Below, in pieces: positions 45,178 through 54,054 of a DNA stretch of 64,000 nucleotides (positions are counted from its first letter, which is position 1; every line of letters begins with the position of its first letter). Position numbers and translations under genes: made by a program. This DNA is from Clostridia bacterium (GTDB taxonomy: Bacteria; Bacillota; Clostridia; TANB77; CAG-508), in the NCBI GenBank assembly GCA_017470645.1, contig JAFUYJ010000031.1:1-64000 (forward strand), read 5' to 3'. The notes under the pieces were generated by a model that saw nothing but the letters and a program-made list of their open reading frames with translations, was not told where the DNA came from and did not search any database.

Positions 45178-45441
45178 ATGTTGCAAATTATAGAAATAAT
45201 TGTAGATAATAGAAAATATCAGATAGAATGGGCTTTGTCAGAACATTTTGACGAATTAAAAGGAATGAAGTTTATGCTTAATCAAATGGCAGCAGATCAA
45301 ATCGTAAAGATTAATAATTTATCAGAAACTGCTAAATTATTATTGTCAGCTGTAGCAGGAGCAACAATACAGTATTTAATTGATAATAATTGCCCAATAG
45401 ATAATATATTTGAAAATGGCTATTTTATTATTAAAAAATAA
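45178..45441 (+). CDS. Small hypothetical protein, 87 aa
   Basis: Starts after AAAGGAGGG, 29 bases after the flavodoxin-like gene. The sequence is mixed strand-helix, with a hydrophobic helix L-L-L-S-A-V-A-G-A-T-I-Q-Y-L-I that does not look like a membrane anchor. I recognise no family. Ribosome site and codon use support a real gene. Confidence 0.6.
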   Translation: MLQIIEIIVDNRKYQIEWALSEHFDELKGMKFMLNQMAADQIVKINNLSETAKLLLSAVAGATIQYLIDNNCPIDNIFENGYFIIKK

Positions 45442-45474
45442 CAGATGTATAGAGGAGAAAAAATGGAACAAAAA

Positions 45475-45502
45475 GAGTAGGTAAAAAATCTACTTTTTTT
45501 TT
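45475..45502 (+). terminator. Terminator after the 87-aa gene
   Basis: AGTAG pairs with CTACT around GTAAAAAAT and is followed by nine T. A five-codon frame (45463-45480) with a ribosome site lies on its left arm. Confidence 0.65.
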
Positions 45503-45637
45503 ATTAAAAAAATATTGAAAAATATTTTATATATGATATATTCATTTTATAAAATAATAGAAGAAAATAATAAAAATAAATATTAATAGTTCAAACTTTT
45601 TAGAATATAATTAACATATACTCGAAAGGAGAAAAAT

Positions 45638-46522
45638 ATGAAAGAATTAATATTTGAGGGCTGTGGAACAGCGATAGTAACACCGTTTACAAAAGATGGT
45701 ATAAATTTTGAAGAATTCAAAAAATTACTAGAAAATCAAGTTGAAAACAAGGTAGATGCAATAATCGTATGTGGAACAACAGGCGAATCATCAACAATGA
45801 CAAAAGAAGAAAGAAAAGAAACAATAAAGTTTGCAATAGATACAGTAAATAAGAGAACTAAAGTTATAGCAGGAACAGGAAGCAACAATACAAGTGATGC
45901 TATAGAAATGTCAAAGTATGCTGAAAGCGTTGGTGCAGATGGACTTTTAATAGTAACACCATATTATAATAAAACTACGCAAAAAGGATTAATTGCTCAT
46001 TATAGTGAGATTTCAAAGAACGTTAATATTCCAATTATTTTGTATAGTGTTCCATCAAGAACAGGAGTGAATATTTTACCAGAAACATGTTTAGAATTAT
46101 CTAAGCTAAGCAATATTGTAGCAATAAAAGAAGCTAGCGGAAACATCTCACAAGTGGCAAAAATTTCAAGTTTATGTGGAGATAACTTAGCAATTTACTC
46201 AGGAAATGATGATCAAATAATTCCAGTATTATCACTAGGAGGAAAAGGTGTAATTTCTGTTTTATCCAATGTTATGCCAAAATACACACATGATATGGTT
46301 AGAAAGTATTTGGACGGTCAAGTAAAAGAAGCTTGTAAAATGCAATTAGAAGTTATAGATTTAATAGATATGTTATTTGCAGAAGTAAATCCGATTCCAG
46401 TTAAACATGCATTAAATGTTATGGGGTATAACTATGGAATTCCACGTTTACCATTAATAGAATTATCAGATGAGAATAAAGAAAAAATGAAAAATGTAAT
46501 GAAAAAACATGGATTAATTTAA
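45638..46522 (+). CDS. dapA: 4-hydroxy-tetrahydrodipicolinate synthase
   Basis: Condenses pyruvate with aspartate semialdehyde in the lysine/diaminopimelate route. The 294-residue TIM-barrel protein has G-T-T-G-E-S-S-T near the start, catalytic Tyr in T-P-Y-Y-N-K-T and Schiff-base Lys in V-A-I-K-E-A-S-G. The end Y-N-Y-G-I-P-R-L-P fits the family. First of dapA-dapB-ddh; AAAGGAG precedes the ATG. Confidence 0.95.
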   Translation: MKELIFEGCGTAIVTPFTKDGINFEEFKKLLENQVENKVDAIIVCGTTGESSTMTKEERKETIKFAIDTVNKRTKVIAGTGSNNTSDAIEMSKYAESVGADGLLIVTPYYNKTTQKGLIAHYSEISKNVNIPIILYSVPSRTGVNILPETCLELSKLSNIVAIKEASGNISQVAKISSLCGDNLAIYSGNDDQIIPVLSLGGKGVISVLSNVMPKYTHDMVRKYLDGQVKEACKMQLEVIDLIDMLFAEVNPIPVKHALNVMGYNYGIPRLPLIELSDENKEKMKNVMKKHGLI

Positions 46523-46527
46523 TTTTT

Positions 46528-46607
46528 AAATTAGGGACGGTCCTTTTTTTCAAATTTTTTAAATTAGAGACAGTCCTCTTTTCAAAAGTTTAAAATCTGA
46601 GACAGTT
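46528..46607 (+). repeat. Tandem 31-33-base repeats between dapA and dapB
   Basis: Three units (46528, 46561, about 46592) share AAATTAGGGACGGTCC or AAATTAGAGACAGTCC followed by a T-rich tail; the third is cut short. Related GGGACA/GAGACA motifs occur at 47396-47455, 23308 and 57567. Confidence 0.7.
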
Positions 46608-46642
46608 AAATATAAAAATAAATGAAGTAAAGGAGAAAAAGA

Positions 46643-47386
46643 ATGAACATATTACTAAATGGAGCAAACGGTAGAATGGGAAAAGAGGTTATTACAGCAG
46701 TAAATAATCAGGAAAACAATTTCAAAATTGTATGTGGTTATGACAAAGATGAAGCAAACTTAGGATTTCCAGTTTATAATAATATAGAGAAAATACATGA
46801 GAATCTAGATGTTATAATTGATTTCTCAGTACCAGCTGCAACTTTTGAAATACTAAAATATGCGAAAAAGAATGGTATTCCAATTGTAATAGCAACAACA
46901 GGATTCAGTAAAGAGGAATTAGAAAAAATAGAGGAGTATTCTAAAGAAATTCCAATTTTTAGAAGTTCAAATATGTCATTAGACATAAACTTAATGGCAA
47001 ACATTATACAAAAAGTTGCTCAAGTATTAACTGATAGTGATATAGAAATTATTGAAACTCATCATAATAGAAAAGTTGATAGCCCAAGTGGAACTGCAAT
47101 TTTGCTAGCTGATGCAATTAATGAAGTATTGAACGAAAAGAAGAAATATACATTTGATAGAATGCAAAAAAGAGAAAAGAGAAATAAAAATGAAATAGGT
47201 TTTTCTTCAATTAGAGGAGGAAATATTGTAGGGGAACATACAGTAGCTTTTTTCGGTGAAAGCGAAACATTAGAAATTACTCATAAAGCATATTCAAGAC
47301 AGGTGTTTGCTGAAGGAGCTTTAAAAGCTGCAGAGTATATTGTTAACAAAAAAAGTGGATTATATAACATGAAGGATATAGTTTAA
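46643..47386 (+). CDS. dapB: 4-hydroxy-tetrahydrodipicolinate reductase
   Basis: The 247-residue reductase has the nucleotide-binding N-G-A-N-G-R-M-G-K start, A-T-T-G-F at the cofactor pocket, and the signature E-T-H-H-N-R-K-V-D-S-P-S-G-T-A with the catalytic His and Lys. It makes tetrahydrodipicolinate with NAD(P)H. The end S-G-L-Y-N-M-K-D matches the family. Confidence 0.95.
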   Translation: MNILLNGANGRMGKEVITAVNNQENNFKIVCGYDKDEANLGFPVYNNIEKIHENLDVIIDFSVPAATFEILKYAKKNGIPIVIATTGFSKEELEKIEEYSKEIPIFRSSNMSLDINLMANIIQKVAQVLTDSDIEIIETHHNRKVDSPSGTAILLADAINEVLNEKKKYTFDRMQKREKRNKNEIGFSSIRGGNIVGEHTVAFFGESETLEITHKAYSRQVFAEGALKAAEYIVNKKSGLYNMKDIV

Positions 47387-47455
47387 TGAAACATTTTGGA
47401 ACTGTCTTAAATGTTTCAAAAATGAGACAAAAGAGATCGTCTCCAAACGTCTCAT
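47387..47455 (+). repeat. Two hairpins between dapB and ddh
   Basis: GAAACATT/AATGTTTC (47387-47416) and AATGAGAC/GTCTCATT (about 47420-47455). The text GGAACTGTC and GAGACAAAAGAGAT relates to the repeats between dapA and dapB. Confidence 0.55.
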
Positions 47456-47475
47456 TAGAGAATGGAGGTAAAAAT

Positions 47476-48456
47476 ATGAATAAAATTAGAGTTGCAATTT
47501 GTGGATACGGAAATTTAGGACGTGGGGTTGAAAAAGAAATTTTAAAATCTGAAGATATGGAGTTTATTGCAATTTTTACAAGGAGAAATCCAGAAAGTTT
47601 GCAAACATCATCAAATGTACCAGTTGTAAGTGTAGCAGAAATGGAAAAATGGATTGACAAAGTTGATGTTATGATTATGTGTGGAGGCTCTGCAACAGAT
47701 TTGCCAGTTCAAGTAGTTGAAGCTGCTAAATATTTCAATACAGTAGACAGCTTTGATACACACGCAAAAATACCGGAATTTTATAATGCTGTAAATGAAG
47801 TGGCATTAAAATCAAATAAAACATCAGTAATATCAGGAGGTTGGGATCCAGGTATGTTTTCAATAATGAGAACATATGCTGATGCTATTTTATCAAATGG
47901 AAAAACATATACATTCTGGGGAAAAGGTGTAAGCCAAGGTCATTCAGATGCCATAAGACGTGTACCAGGTGTAAAAAATGCAGTTCAATACACTATTCCA
48001 ATTGACGAGGCAATGGAAAGTGTAAGAAACGGAGAAAATCCAGAGTTATCAACTGCAGAAAAACATTTAAGAGAATGTTTTGTTGTAGCTGAAGATGGAG
48101 CCGATTTAGCTGAAATAGAAGAAACAATAAAAACTATGCCAAATTATTTTAGCGATTATCATACAGAGGTTCACTTTATTTCAGAAGAAGAGCTAAAGGC
48201 CAACCACAGCAAAATGCCACATGGAGGATTTGTTATACACAGTGGGAAAACTGGGGAAAATAACAATCAAATTATAGAGTATTCACTAAAGCTAGATTCA
48301 AACCCAGAATTTACATCATCTGTTTTAATTGCTTTAGCAAGAGCAACATACAGATTAAACTGTAGTGGTCAATATGGAGCTAAAACTGTTTTAGATATTC
48401 CACCTGCAATGCTATCAAGAAAATCAGGTGAAGAATTAAGAAAAGAATTGTTATAA
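47476..48456 (+). CDS. ddh: meso-Diaminopimelate dehydrogenase
   Basis: Start at ATG 47476 (M-N-K-I-R-V-A-I-C-G-Y-G-N-L-G-R-G) behind TGGAGG; the 30 extra in-frame codons from 47386 overlap the repeat region. The 326-residue protein has the Rossmann start, then F-T-R-R-N-P and C-G-G-S-A-T-D-L-P, S-F-D-T-H, G-W-D-P-G-M-F-S and F-W-G-K-G-V-S-Q-G-H-S. It makes meso-diaminopimelate in one step from tetrahydrodipicolinate, bypassing the succinyl/acetyl branch. Confidence 0.94.
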   Translation: MNKIRVAICGYGNLGRGVEKEILKSEDMEFIAIFTRRNPESLQTSSNVPVVSVAEMEKWIDKVDVMIMCGGSATDLPVQVVEAAKYFNTVDSFDTHAKIPEFYNAVNEVALKSNKTSVISGGWDPGMFSIMRTYADAILSNGKTYTFWGKGVSQGHSDAIRRVPGVKNAVQYTIPIDEAMESVRNGENPELSTAEKHLRECFVVAEDGADLAEIEETIKTMPNYFSDYHTEVHFISEEELKANHSKMPHGGFVIHSGKTGENNNQIIEYSLKLDSNPEFTSSVLIALARATYRLNCSGQYGAKTVLDIPPAMLSRKSGEELRKELL

Positions 48457-48494
48457 AATAACAAGAATAATATACAAAAGAAAAGGTGAAAAAG

Positions 48495-49736
48495 ATGGTT
48501 AAAAGAAAAGTATCAAGCAATTTAGGTACTATAGCTTTAATTCTAACTTTTTTAGCAGTAATTTATCTTTCATTTGAAAGTTTAGGACCTATAATAACAT
48601 ATATCATTCAGCAAGAAATGGATAAATCAACCTCTGAGGTTGATACAGCTAATGCTCAAGAACAATTGATATCATATGAAGAAAAACAAAGGTTAATGAA
48701 GGAATTTCCAAATTATAAGTACACAGGCAAAGTTTATTATACAGTATATGGGAAAAAAGTATTAGAAGATGATACTTACCTAGATTTATCGGATGTTCAA
48801 ATAGATGATAACATAATTGAAAATTTAAGCTTACTATCAAACATAAAAGAAGTAAATCTATATAATCAAGCACTAAGTAATAATAAAAAAATAGAATTAC
48901 AAGAAATGTTTCCAAACATAACTTTTAGATGGACTGTAGATATTATGGACAAGAATGTTGATTACAGTATTGAAAGTATGGATTTAAGTAATAGAACAAT
49001 ACAAGACATAGAAGCTTTAAAACAATCACTAAAATTGCTTCCAAATCTAAAAAAATTGGATATGAGTAACACAAATCTCACAAATGAAGAATTGGGAGGT
49101 TTAAGAGAACAATTTCAAAATATAAAAATAGATTGGATAGTACATTTAGGAAAATGGTCATTACGTACAGACAGTGTTGCCTTTTCTGTTTTAATTGTTG
49201 ATTATAACTACAAAAGGATGACATCAGAGGATATACAAGTTTTAAAATATTGCACAGATTTACAAGCACTAGATTTAGGACATCAAGCAATAGAAGATAT
49301 TTCTGTTATTGGAGAATATTTACCTAACTTAAGAGTATTAATATTAGCTGATAACAAGATTAAAGATATTTCTCCACTTGCCAATTTGAAGCATTTGCAT
49401 TACTTAGAATTATTTATGAATGATATAACTGACGCTACTGCATTGCAGTCGTGCAGAGAACTTGTAGATTTAAACATATGCTTTAACTACCATTTTTCGG
49501 ATATACAACCAATATTGGATTTACCTTTACTAGAGAGATTGTGGCTGATAAGCGATAACATTTCAGCTGAATCATATAGAATTATTAGAGAAAAATATCC
49601 AAATGTTCAGCTTGTAACAACTGGAACTGGTTCTACAAATAGTGGGTGGAGAACTCATGAAAGATATTATTCTATGATTGATATGTATAGAAATAACTAC
49701 ATTAGTGATGAGTTTTTGAAGTATGATAATAAGTAG
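48495..49736 (+). CDS. Leucine-rich-repeat protein with N-terminal membrane anchor
   Basis: Placed at ATG 48495 (M-V-K-R-K-V) after AAAAGGTGA; GTG 48486 is the alternative. About 413 residues, with one membrane helix (about 10-35) and an extracellular part. LRRs appear as L-D-L-S-D/M-D-L-S-N/L-D-M-S-N-T-N-L and, from about 255, as L-x-A-L-D-L-G-x-x-x-I-x-D-I-S, close to internalin-type repeats. Unlike the tagged LRR cluster it is surface-anchored and lacks the C-terminal tag. Confidence 0.82.
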   Translation: MVKRKVSSNLGTIALILTFLAVIYLSFESLGPIITYIIQQEMDKSTSEVDTANAQEQLISYEEKQRLMKEFPNYKYTGKVYYTVYGKKVLEDDTYLDLSDVQIDDNIIENLSLLSNIKEVNLYNQALSNNKKIELQEMFPNITFRWTVDIMDKNVDYSIESMDLSNRTIQDIEALKQSLKLLPNLKKLDMSNTNLTNEELGGLREQFQNIKIDWIVHLGKWSLRTDSVAFSVLIVDYNYKRMTSEDIQVLKYCTDLQALDLGHQAIEDISVIGEYLPNLRVLILADNKIKDISPLANLKHLHYLELFMNDITDATALQSCRELVDLNICFNYHFSDIQPILDLPLLERLWLISDNISAESYRIIREKYPNVQLVTTGTGSTNSGWRTHERYYSMIDMYRNNYISDEFLKYDNK

Positions 49737-49747
49737 AAAAACAATAC

Positions 49748-49776
49748 TTGACATAATTGTAAAATTATGCTAAACT
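49748..49776 (+). promoter_or_regulatory. Promoter of the structured leader and P-loop gene
   Basis: TTGACA (49748-49753), 17-base spacer, TAAACT (49771-49776). Confidence 0.65.
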
Positions 49777-49782
49777 GAAAAC

Positions 49783-49930
49783 ATATTAAGAGTTTACCTA
49801 AGGCAAAGAGCCTGAGCGGTAAAGGGTAGTTATAATATAAAAATTACCTACACTTATAGCAAATGTAAAGCGTTGCAAAGGAGTCTTAAGAAGATTTCTT
49901 GCAATGCTTTTTTGAATTTTAAATGGGGGT
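49783..49930 (+). promoter_or_regulatory. Structured leader RNA with terminator (riboswitch or attenuator candidate)
   Basis: The leader folds as TTTACC/GGTAAA (49793-49823) enclosing AGGC/GCCT, then a second stem GGTAGT/ATTACC (about 49825-49847), then the terminator AGCGTTGCAA/TTGCAATGCT (49869-49908) with six T, all before the ribosome site. It matches no riboswitch class I can name by eye. Confidence 0.5.
49869..49913 (+). terminator. Leader terminator upstream of the P-loop gene
   Basis: Ten-base arms with one G-T pair (49869-49878 and 49899-49908) followed by T. It lies between promoter and start codon. Confidence 0.8.
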
Positions 49931-49937
49931 GGTACAA

Positions 49938-50510
49938 ATGTCCAATTTAATAGTAATAGCAGGTCCACAGGCTGTTGGAAAAATGACTGTAGCTGAAAAA
50001 TTGAAAGAAAAAACAGGATACTCATTAATGATAAATCATGATAGCATAGAAGTGTCAAAAAAGATATTTAACTCAAATGATATTGCATGGAGAGAACTAA
50101 ATGGTATAATAAGAGAAAACGTATTTAAAACTGCAATAAAAAATGATGTTAATATGATATTTACATTTGTAATTGCATTTGATATGCAGGAGGATATTGA
50201 TTATCTAAATAAATTAAAGGATATGTTTGAAGCAAGCGGTGGAAAGTTCTATTTTGTAGAATTGGAAGCTGATTTAAAAACTCGCTTGGAAAGAAACCTT
50301 ACTCCACATAGGCTTGAAGAAAAGAAGTCGAAAAGAGATATAGAATGGAGTAGAAAAGAGTTATTAGAAACGATGGAAAAGTATCGATTAAACTCAAATG
50401 AGGGTGAAAAAATATTTAAAAATCAGATAAAAATAAACAATACTAATATTGAGCCAGAAGTAGTAGCCGATATGATAATTGACAATTTAAAATTAAAACA
50501 AAACAATTGA
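49938..50510 (+). CDS. P-loop kinase-like protein (shikimate-kinase/AAA-type fold)
   Basis: Start at ATG 49938 (M-S-N-L-I-V-I-A-G-P-Q-A-V-G-K) behind GGGGGTGG; ATG-like starts before it have no ribosome site. The 190-residue protein has a Walker A-like G-P-Q-A-V-G-K-M-T and a V-E-L-E-A-D-L-K-T-R-L-E-R-N, the lid Arg stretch of small-molecule kinases. Substrate not known. Controlled, if the leader is real, by transcription attenuation. Confidence 0.75.
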   Translation: MSNLIVIAGPQAVGKMTVAEKLKEKTGYSLMINHDSIEVSKKIFNSNDIAWRELNGIIRENVFKTAIKNDVNMIFTFVIAFDMQEDIDYLNKLKDMFEASGGKFYFVELEADLKTRLERNLTPHRLEEKKSKRDIEWSRKELLETMEKYRLNSNEGEKIFKNQIKINNTNIEPEVVADMIIDNLKLKQNN

Positions 50511-50545
50511 AGACGTCTTTTTTTCTAAAGTAAGGAGGAATTTAT

Positions 50546-51106
50546 ATGAAATATTTTAAGAAGTTAGTAGGTGATAGAATTTACCTATCACCAAGAAGCG
50601 TAGAAGATTACGAAATTTTTACAGAATGGTTAAACGATCCGCAAGTAGCAGATTATATAGGCAGAAGTGGTAAAATAATGACAAGAGAAGGTGAAAAAGA
50701 ATTTTTGGAGCAAAACAATAATCCAGAAGCAACTTTTTCAATTATAGATTTAGAAAATGATAAAATGGTTGGATCGGTTGGAATTGAATCAATTGATCAT
50801 TTAAATAGATGCGGAACACTTGGCGTATTTATAGGCAATAAGGATTATAGAGACAAAGGTTATGGAACAGAAGCTATAAGATTAGTTCTTGAATATGGTT
50901 TCAAATATTTGAATTTGAAGAATATTAACTTAGACTTAGTATCTGCAAATGAAAGAGCGTATAGATGTTATCAAAAATGTGGATTTAAAGAGTATGGTAG
51001 AAGACGTAAATGTTATTTTATTAATGGAAAATATTATGATAAAATTTCTATGGATATTCTGGATGAAGAATTTGAGGGAGATTATATTAGGAATAAAAAC
51101 ATATAA
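50546..51106 (+). CDS. GNAT-family N-acetyltransferase
   Basis: The 186-residue protein has the RimJ/L-type GNAT start (L-V-G-D-R-I-Y-L-S-P-R), the acetyl-CoA loop D-K-G-Y-G-T-E-A-I-R and a late N-E-R-A-Y-R-C-Y-Q-K-C-G-F. Probably acetylates an amine on a protein or small molecule. TAAGGAGG precedes the ATG. Confidence 0.92.
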   Translation: MKYFKKLVGDRIYLSPRSVEDYEIFTEWLNDPQVADYIGRSGKIMTREGEKEFLEQNNNPEATFSIIDLENDKMVGSVGIESIDHLNRCGTLGVFIGNKDYRDKGYGTEAIRLVLEYGFKYLNLKNINLDLVSANERAYRCYQKCGFKEYGRRRKCYFINGKYYDKISMDILDEEFEGDYIRNKNI

Positions 51107-51151
51107 GAAAAAGAATTATAATTAAACAAATTACTAATGGAGTTGAAACAA

Positions 51152-51763
51152 ATGAAAATAATTAGAAAATCAAGTGAAGACGAAATGTTATTAGAATATT
51201 TAAAAGCAGAAATAAATTCAAAAAGATTTAGTGAAAGGCTAGAGAAAACACTAATTGAACTAAGTCTTTCACAAGATATAATACTCAACGGAAACTTAGA
51301 AAATGAACAAGAAAACAAGCAAAGAAAACTAATAATGGAAAAGTTTAGAGGATATCCAACAGAGGACATATTTGAAAGATTTCCAAAAGAATTCAATTGG
51401 TTTTACGTCCAATTTGAAGAAGGAGATATTGACAAAATATTTTATCTTAATTGGGAGTATTGGAACGAGATATCTAATAATACTTCAAAACCTACAGAAG
51501 CGGCAAAAAATATATACAATGGCGTTGAGATTTATGATATATCAAATGAACCATATTTTAAAGGATTGGAATATCTAAAAAGCAACAACAAATTTAATCC
51601 GATAATAGCATTAACATGTAATGGAGAAAAGTTCGTATTGATAGAAGGTCATTCAAGAATGACAGTATATGGAATGAAACCAAAATTATTTGCAGGAACT
51701 TTTGGGTATATTGGTTATTGTTCAAAGAAAGAAATGGCAATATATGATTCAAGAATGATATAA
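51152..51763 (+). CDS. Hypothetical protein with ParB-like segment
   Basis: Placed at ATG 51152 (M-K-I-I-R-K-S) behind GGAG; an in-frame ATG at 51137 lacks it. The 203-residue protein ends with F-V-L-I-E-G-H-S-R-M-T-V-Y-G, which resembles the G-E-x-R motif of ParB-type folds, but the rest is not recognised. It follows the acetyltransferase by 45 bases. Function unknown. Confidence 0.6.
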   Translation: MKIIRKSSEDEMLLEYLKAEINSKRFSERLEKTLIELSLSQDIILNGNLENEQENKQRKLIMEKFRGYPTEDIFERFPKEFNWFYVQFEEGDIDKIFYLNWEYWNEISNNTSKPTEAAKNIYNGVEIYDISNEPYFKGLEYLKSNNKFNPIIALTCNGEKFVLIEGHSRMTVYGMKPKLFAGTFGYIGYCSKKEMAIYDSRMI

Positions 51764-51785
51764 TATATGTGTACAAAAGTAAATA

Positions 51786-51822
51786 AAAAAGCAAGTAGTA
51801 ATTGAAAACTACTTGCTTTTGT
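51786..51822 (+). terminator. Terminator after the ParB-like gene
   Basis: AGCAAGTAGT (51790-51799) pairs with ACTACTTGCT (51808-51817), then T. Confidence 0.85.
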
Positions 51823-51858
51823 GATATCATATACACATAAAATTAAGGAGGCAAAAAA

Positions 51859-52146
51859 ATGACAAGTAAACAAAGAGCATATTTAAGAGGACTAGCAAAT
51901 AAAATAGAACCAATTTTTCAAATAGGAAAAGGTGGAATAACAGATAATTTAGTAACACAATTATCTGATGCACTTGAAGCAAGAGAATTAATTAAAATAA
52001 CAGTATTAAAGAACGCTCCAGATTATGCAAGAGATTTAGCAAATGAAATTGCAGAGGCAACTAACTCTGAAGTTATACAAGTAATTGGAAATAAAATAAC
52101 TTTGTTTAGGAAAAGAAAAGAAAAATCAAAATTCGAGGATTTATAG
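51859..52146 (+). CDS. yhbY: YhbY-family (CRM-domain) RNA-binding protein
   Basis: The 95-residue CRM-domain protein opens M-T-S-K-Q-R-A-Y-L-R-G-L-A and has the G-K-G-G-I loop followed by L-x-A-R-E-L-I-K. YhbY associates with the large ribosomal subunit precursor. TAAGGAGG site. In its usual length. Confidence 0.93.
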   Translation: MTSKQRAYLRGLANKIEPIFQIGKGGITDNLVTQLSDALEARELIKITVLKNAPDYARDLANEIAEATNSEVIQVIGNKITLFRKRKEKSKFEDL

Positions 52147-52230
52147 GTCTAAAAATGTTGAAATTGTCAATATTTTTGATATAATATATCTGTTGAAAAA
52201 AGATAAACAAAGTCGAAGGGAATGAAAAAA

Positions 52231-54006
52231 ATGTATAGAAACAAAAACTGTGGAGAATTAACAATTAAAAATGTAGGAGAAGAAGTAACATTAGCTGGAT
52301 GGATTCAAAGAATAAGAAATTTAGGAGCTATGAAATTTATAGATTTAAGAGATCAATTTGGCATTACACAAATAGTAATTTCAGATAATGAAGAAATGCA
52401 AAAACAGTCACAAGATTTAGTTACAGAAACTGTAATTCAAGTAAAGGGAATTGTAATTGAAAGAAGTAGTAAAAATGATAAAATTCCAACTGGTGAAATT
52501 GAAATTGATGCTAAAAATATAACTGTTTTAGGTAAATGTAAGTCAACGTTACCTTTTGAAGTTAATTCTGAAAAGGCAGACATCAACGCAGTTAGAGAAG
52601 ATTTAAGGTTAGAATATAGATTTTTGGACTTAAGAAATGAAAAATTGCATAACACAATTTTATTACGTTCAAAAGTACTTAAAACATTAAGAGATAAAAT
52701 GGATGAGTTAGGATTCAGCGAAATTCAAACACCAATTCTAGCAAATTCATCACCAGAAGGAGCACGTGATTACTTAGTACCAAGTAGATTACATCCAGGA
52801 GAATTCTACGCACTTCCACAAGCACCACAACAATTTAAACAACTATTAATGGTTTCAGGGTTTGATAAATATTTCCAAATTGCTCCATGTTTTAGAGATG
52901 AAGATCCAAGAGCCGATAGAGCTCCAGGTGAGTTCTACCAATTAGATTTTGAAATGAGTTTTGCAGAACAAGAAGATGTTTTCAAAGTGTTAGAAGAAAT
53001 ATTTATATCAACATTTAGAAAACATACAAATTGGGAAGTTCCAGATGGACCATTTCTACGTATTCCATATAAAGAAGCTATGGAGAAATATGGAATTGAT
53101 AAACCAGATTTAAGAAACCCTCTAATAATTCAAGATGCAACTGAATTATTTGCAAATACTGAGTTTAATGCATTTAAAGATAAAACAATAAAAGTTATAA
53201 TTGTTCCAAATGGTGCTGAACAAGGAAGAAAATTCTTTGATAACATGTCAGAATTTGCAGTAAATGAATTAGGTGCTAAAGGTTTAGCTTGGACAAAATT
53301 TGATAATGAAAATAACGTTTCAGGTGGAATTGCTAAATTCATAACAGATGATATAAAAGCAGGACTTCAAGAAAAATTAGGAGTTAAACCAAATGATAGC
53401 TTATTCTTTGTAGCAGATGAATTTGAAACGGCACAAAAAATTGCGGGTCAAGTAAGAATTGAACTAGGAAACAGATTAGACCTATTAGAAAAAGATATAT
53501 ACAGATTCTGTTTAATAGTAGACTTCCCAATGTACGAATTAACAGAGGAAGAAGTAAATGGCGAAATCAAACAAAAAATTGATTTCAACCACAATCCATT
53601 TTCAATGCCTCAAGGTGGAATGGATGCATTACTTAATAAAGATCCATTAGAAATTCTTGCATATCAATTTGACGTTGTATGTAATGGATATGAAATGGCA
53701 TCTGGTGCAGTAAGAAATCACGATATAGAAATAATGAAAAAAGCATTTGAAATAGCTGGATATAGCGAAGAAGAAGTAGAAACAAGATTTGGCGCATTAT
53801 ATAAAGCTTTCCAATATGGAACTCCTCCACATGCAGGAGCTGCTCCTGGGATAGATAGAATGATAATGCTTCTAGCTGATTCACAAAATATTAGAGAAGT
53901 AATAGCATTCCCTAAAAATAAGAAAGCAAGAGATGTTTTAATGGGAGCTCCATCAGTTGTTTCTCCAGAACAACTAAAAGATGTTCATGTTAGAATTGAA
54001 GAATAA
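52231..54006 (+). CDS. aspS: Aspartyl-tRNA synthetase
   Basis: Start taken at ATG 52231 (M-Y-R-N-K-N-C-G-E-L), ten bases after CGAAGGG; ATG 52222 is nearly on that site. About 591 residues: OB-fold anticodon domain (about 1-100), class II motif 2 F-R-D-E-D-P-R-A-D-R-A-P-G-E-F-Y-Q, the bacterial GAD insert (about 280-400) and motif 3 A-A-P-G-I-D-R-M. It charges tRNA-Asp; whether it also charges tRNA-Asn cannot be decided by eye. A promoter TTGAAA/TATAAT lies at about 52158-52185. Confidence 0.95.
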   Translation: MYRNKNCGELTIKNVGEEVTLAGWIQRIRNLGAMKFIDLRDQFGITQIVISDNEEMQKQSQDLVTETVIQVKGIVIERSSKNDKIPTGEIEIDAKNITVLGKCKSTLPFEVNSEKADINAVREDLRLEYRFLDLRNEKLHNTILLRSKVLKTLRDKMDELGFSEIQTPILANSSPEGARDYLVPSRLHPGEFYALPQAPQQFKQLLMVSGFDKYFQIAPCFRDEDPRADRAPGEFYQLDFEMSFAEQEDVFKVLEEIFISTFRKHTNWEVPDGPFLRIPYKEAMEKYGIDKPDLRNPLIIQDATELFANTEFNAFKDKTIKVIIVPNGAEQGRKFFDNMSEFAVNELGAKGLAWTKFDNENNVSGGIAKFITDDIKAGLQEKLGVKPNDSLFFVADEFETAQKIAGQVRIELGNRLDLLEKDIYRFCLIVDFPMYELTEEEVNGEIKQKIDFNHNPFSMPQGGMDALLNKDPLEILAYQFDVVCNGYEMASGAVRNHDIEIMKKAFEIAGYSEEEVETRFGALYKAFQYGTPPHAGAAPGIDRMIMLLADSQNIREVIAFPKNKKARDVLMGAPSVVSPEQLKDVHVRIEE

Positions 54007-54054
54007 ATTAAAAATATAAATCAAAATTCAAAAGAAATAAAAGGGAGAAATTTT

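Noticed and set aside
45463-45480. Five-codon frame with ribosome site before a terminator
   Set aside because: Possible leader peptide, but it lies after a gene and on the terminator arm; too short to support as a gene.
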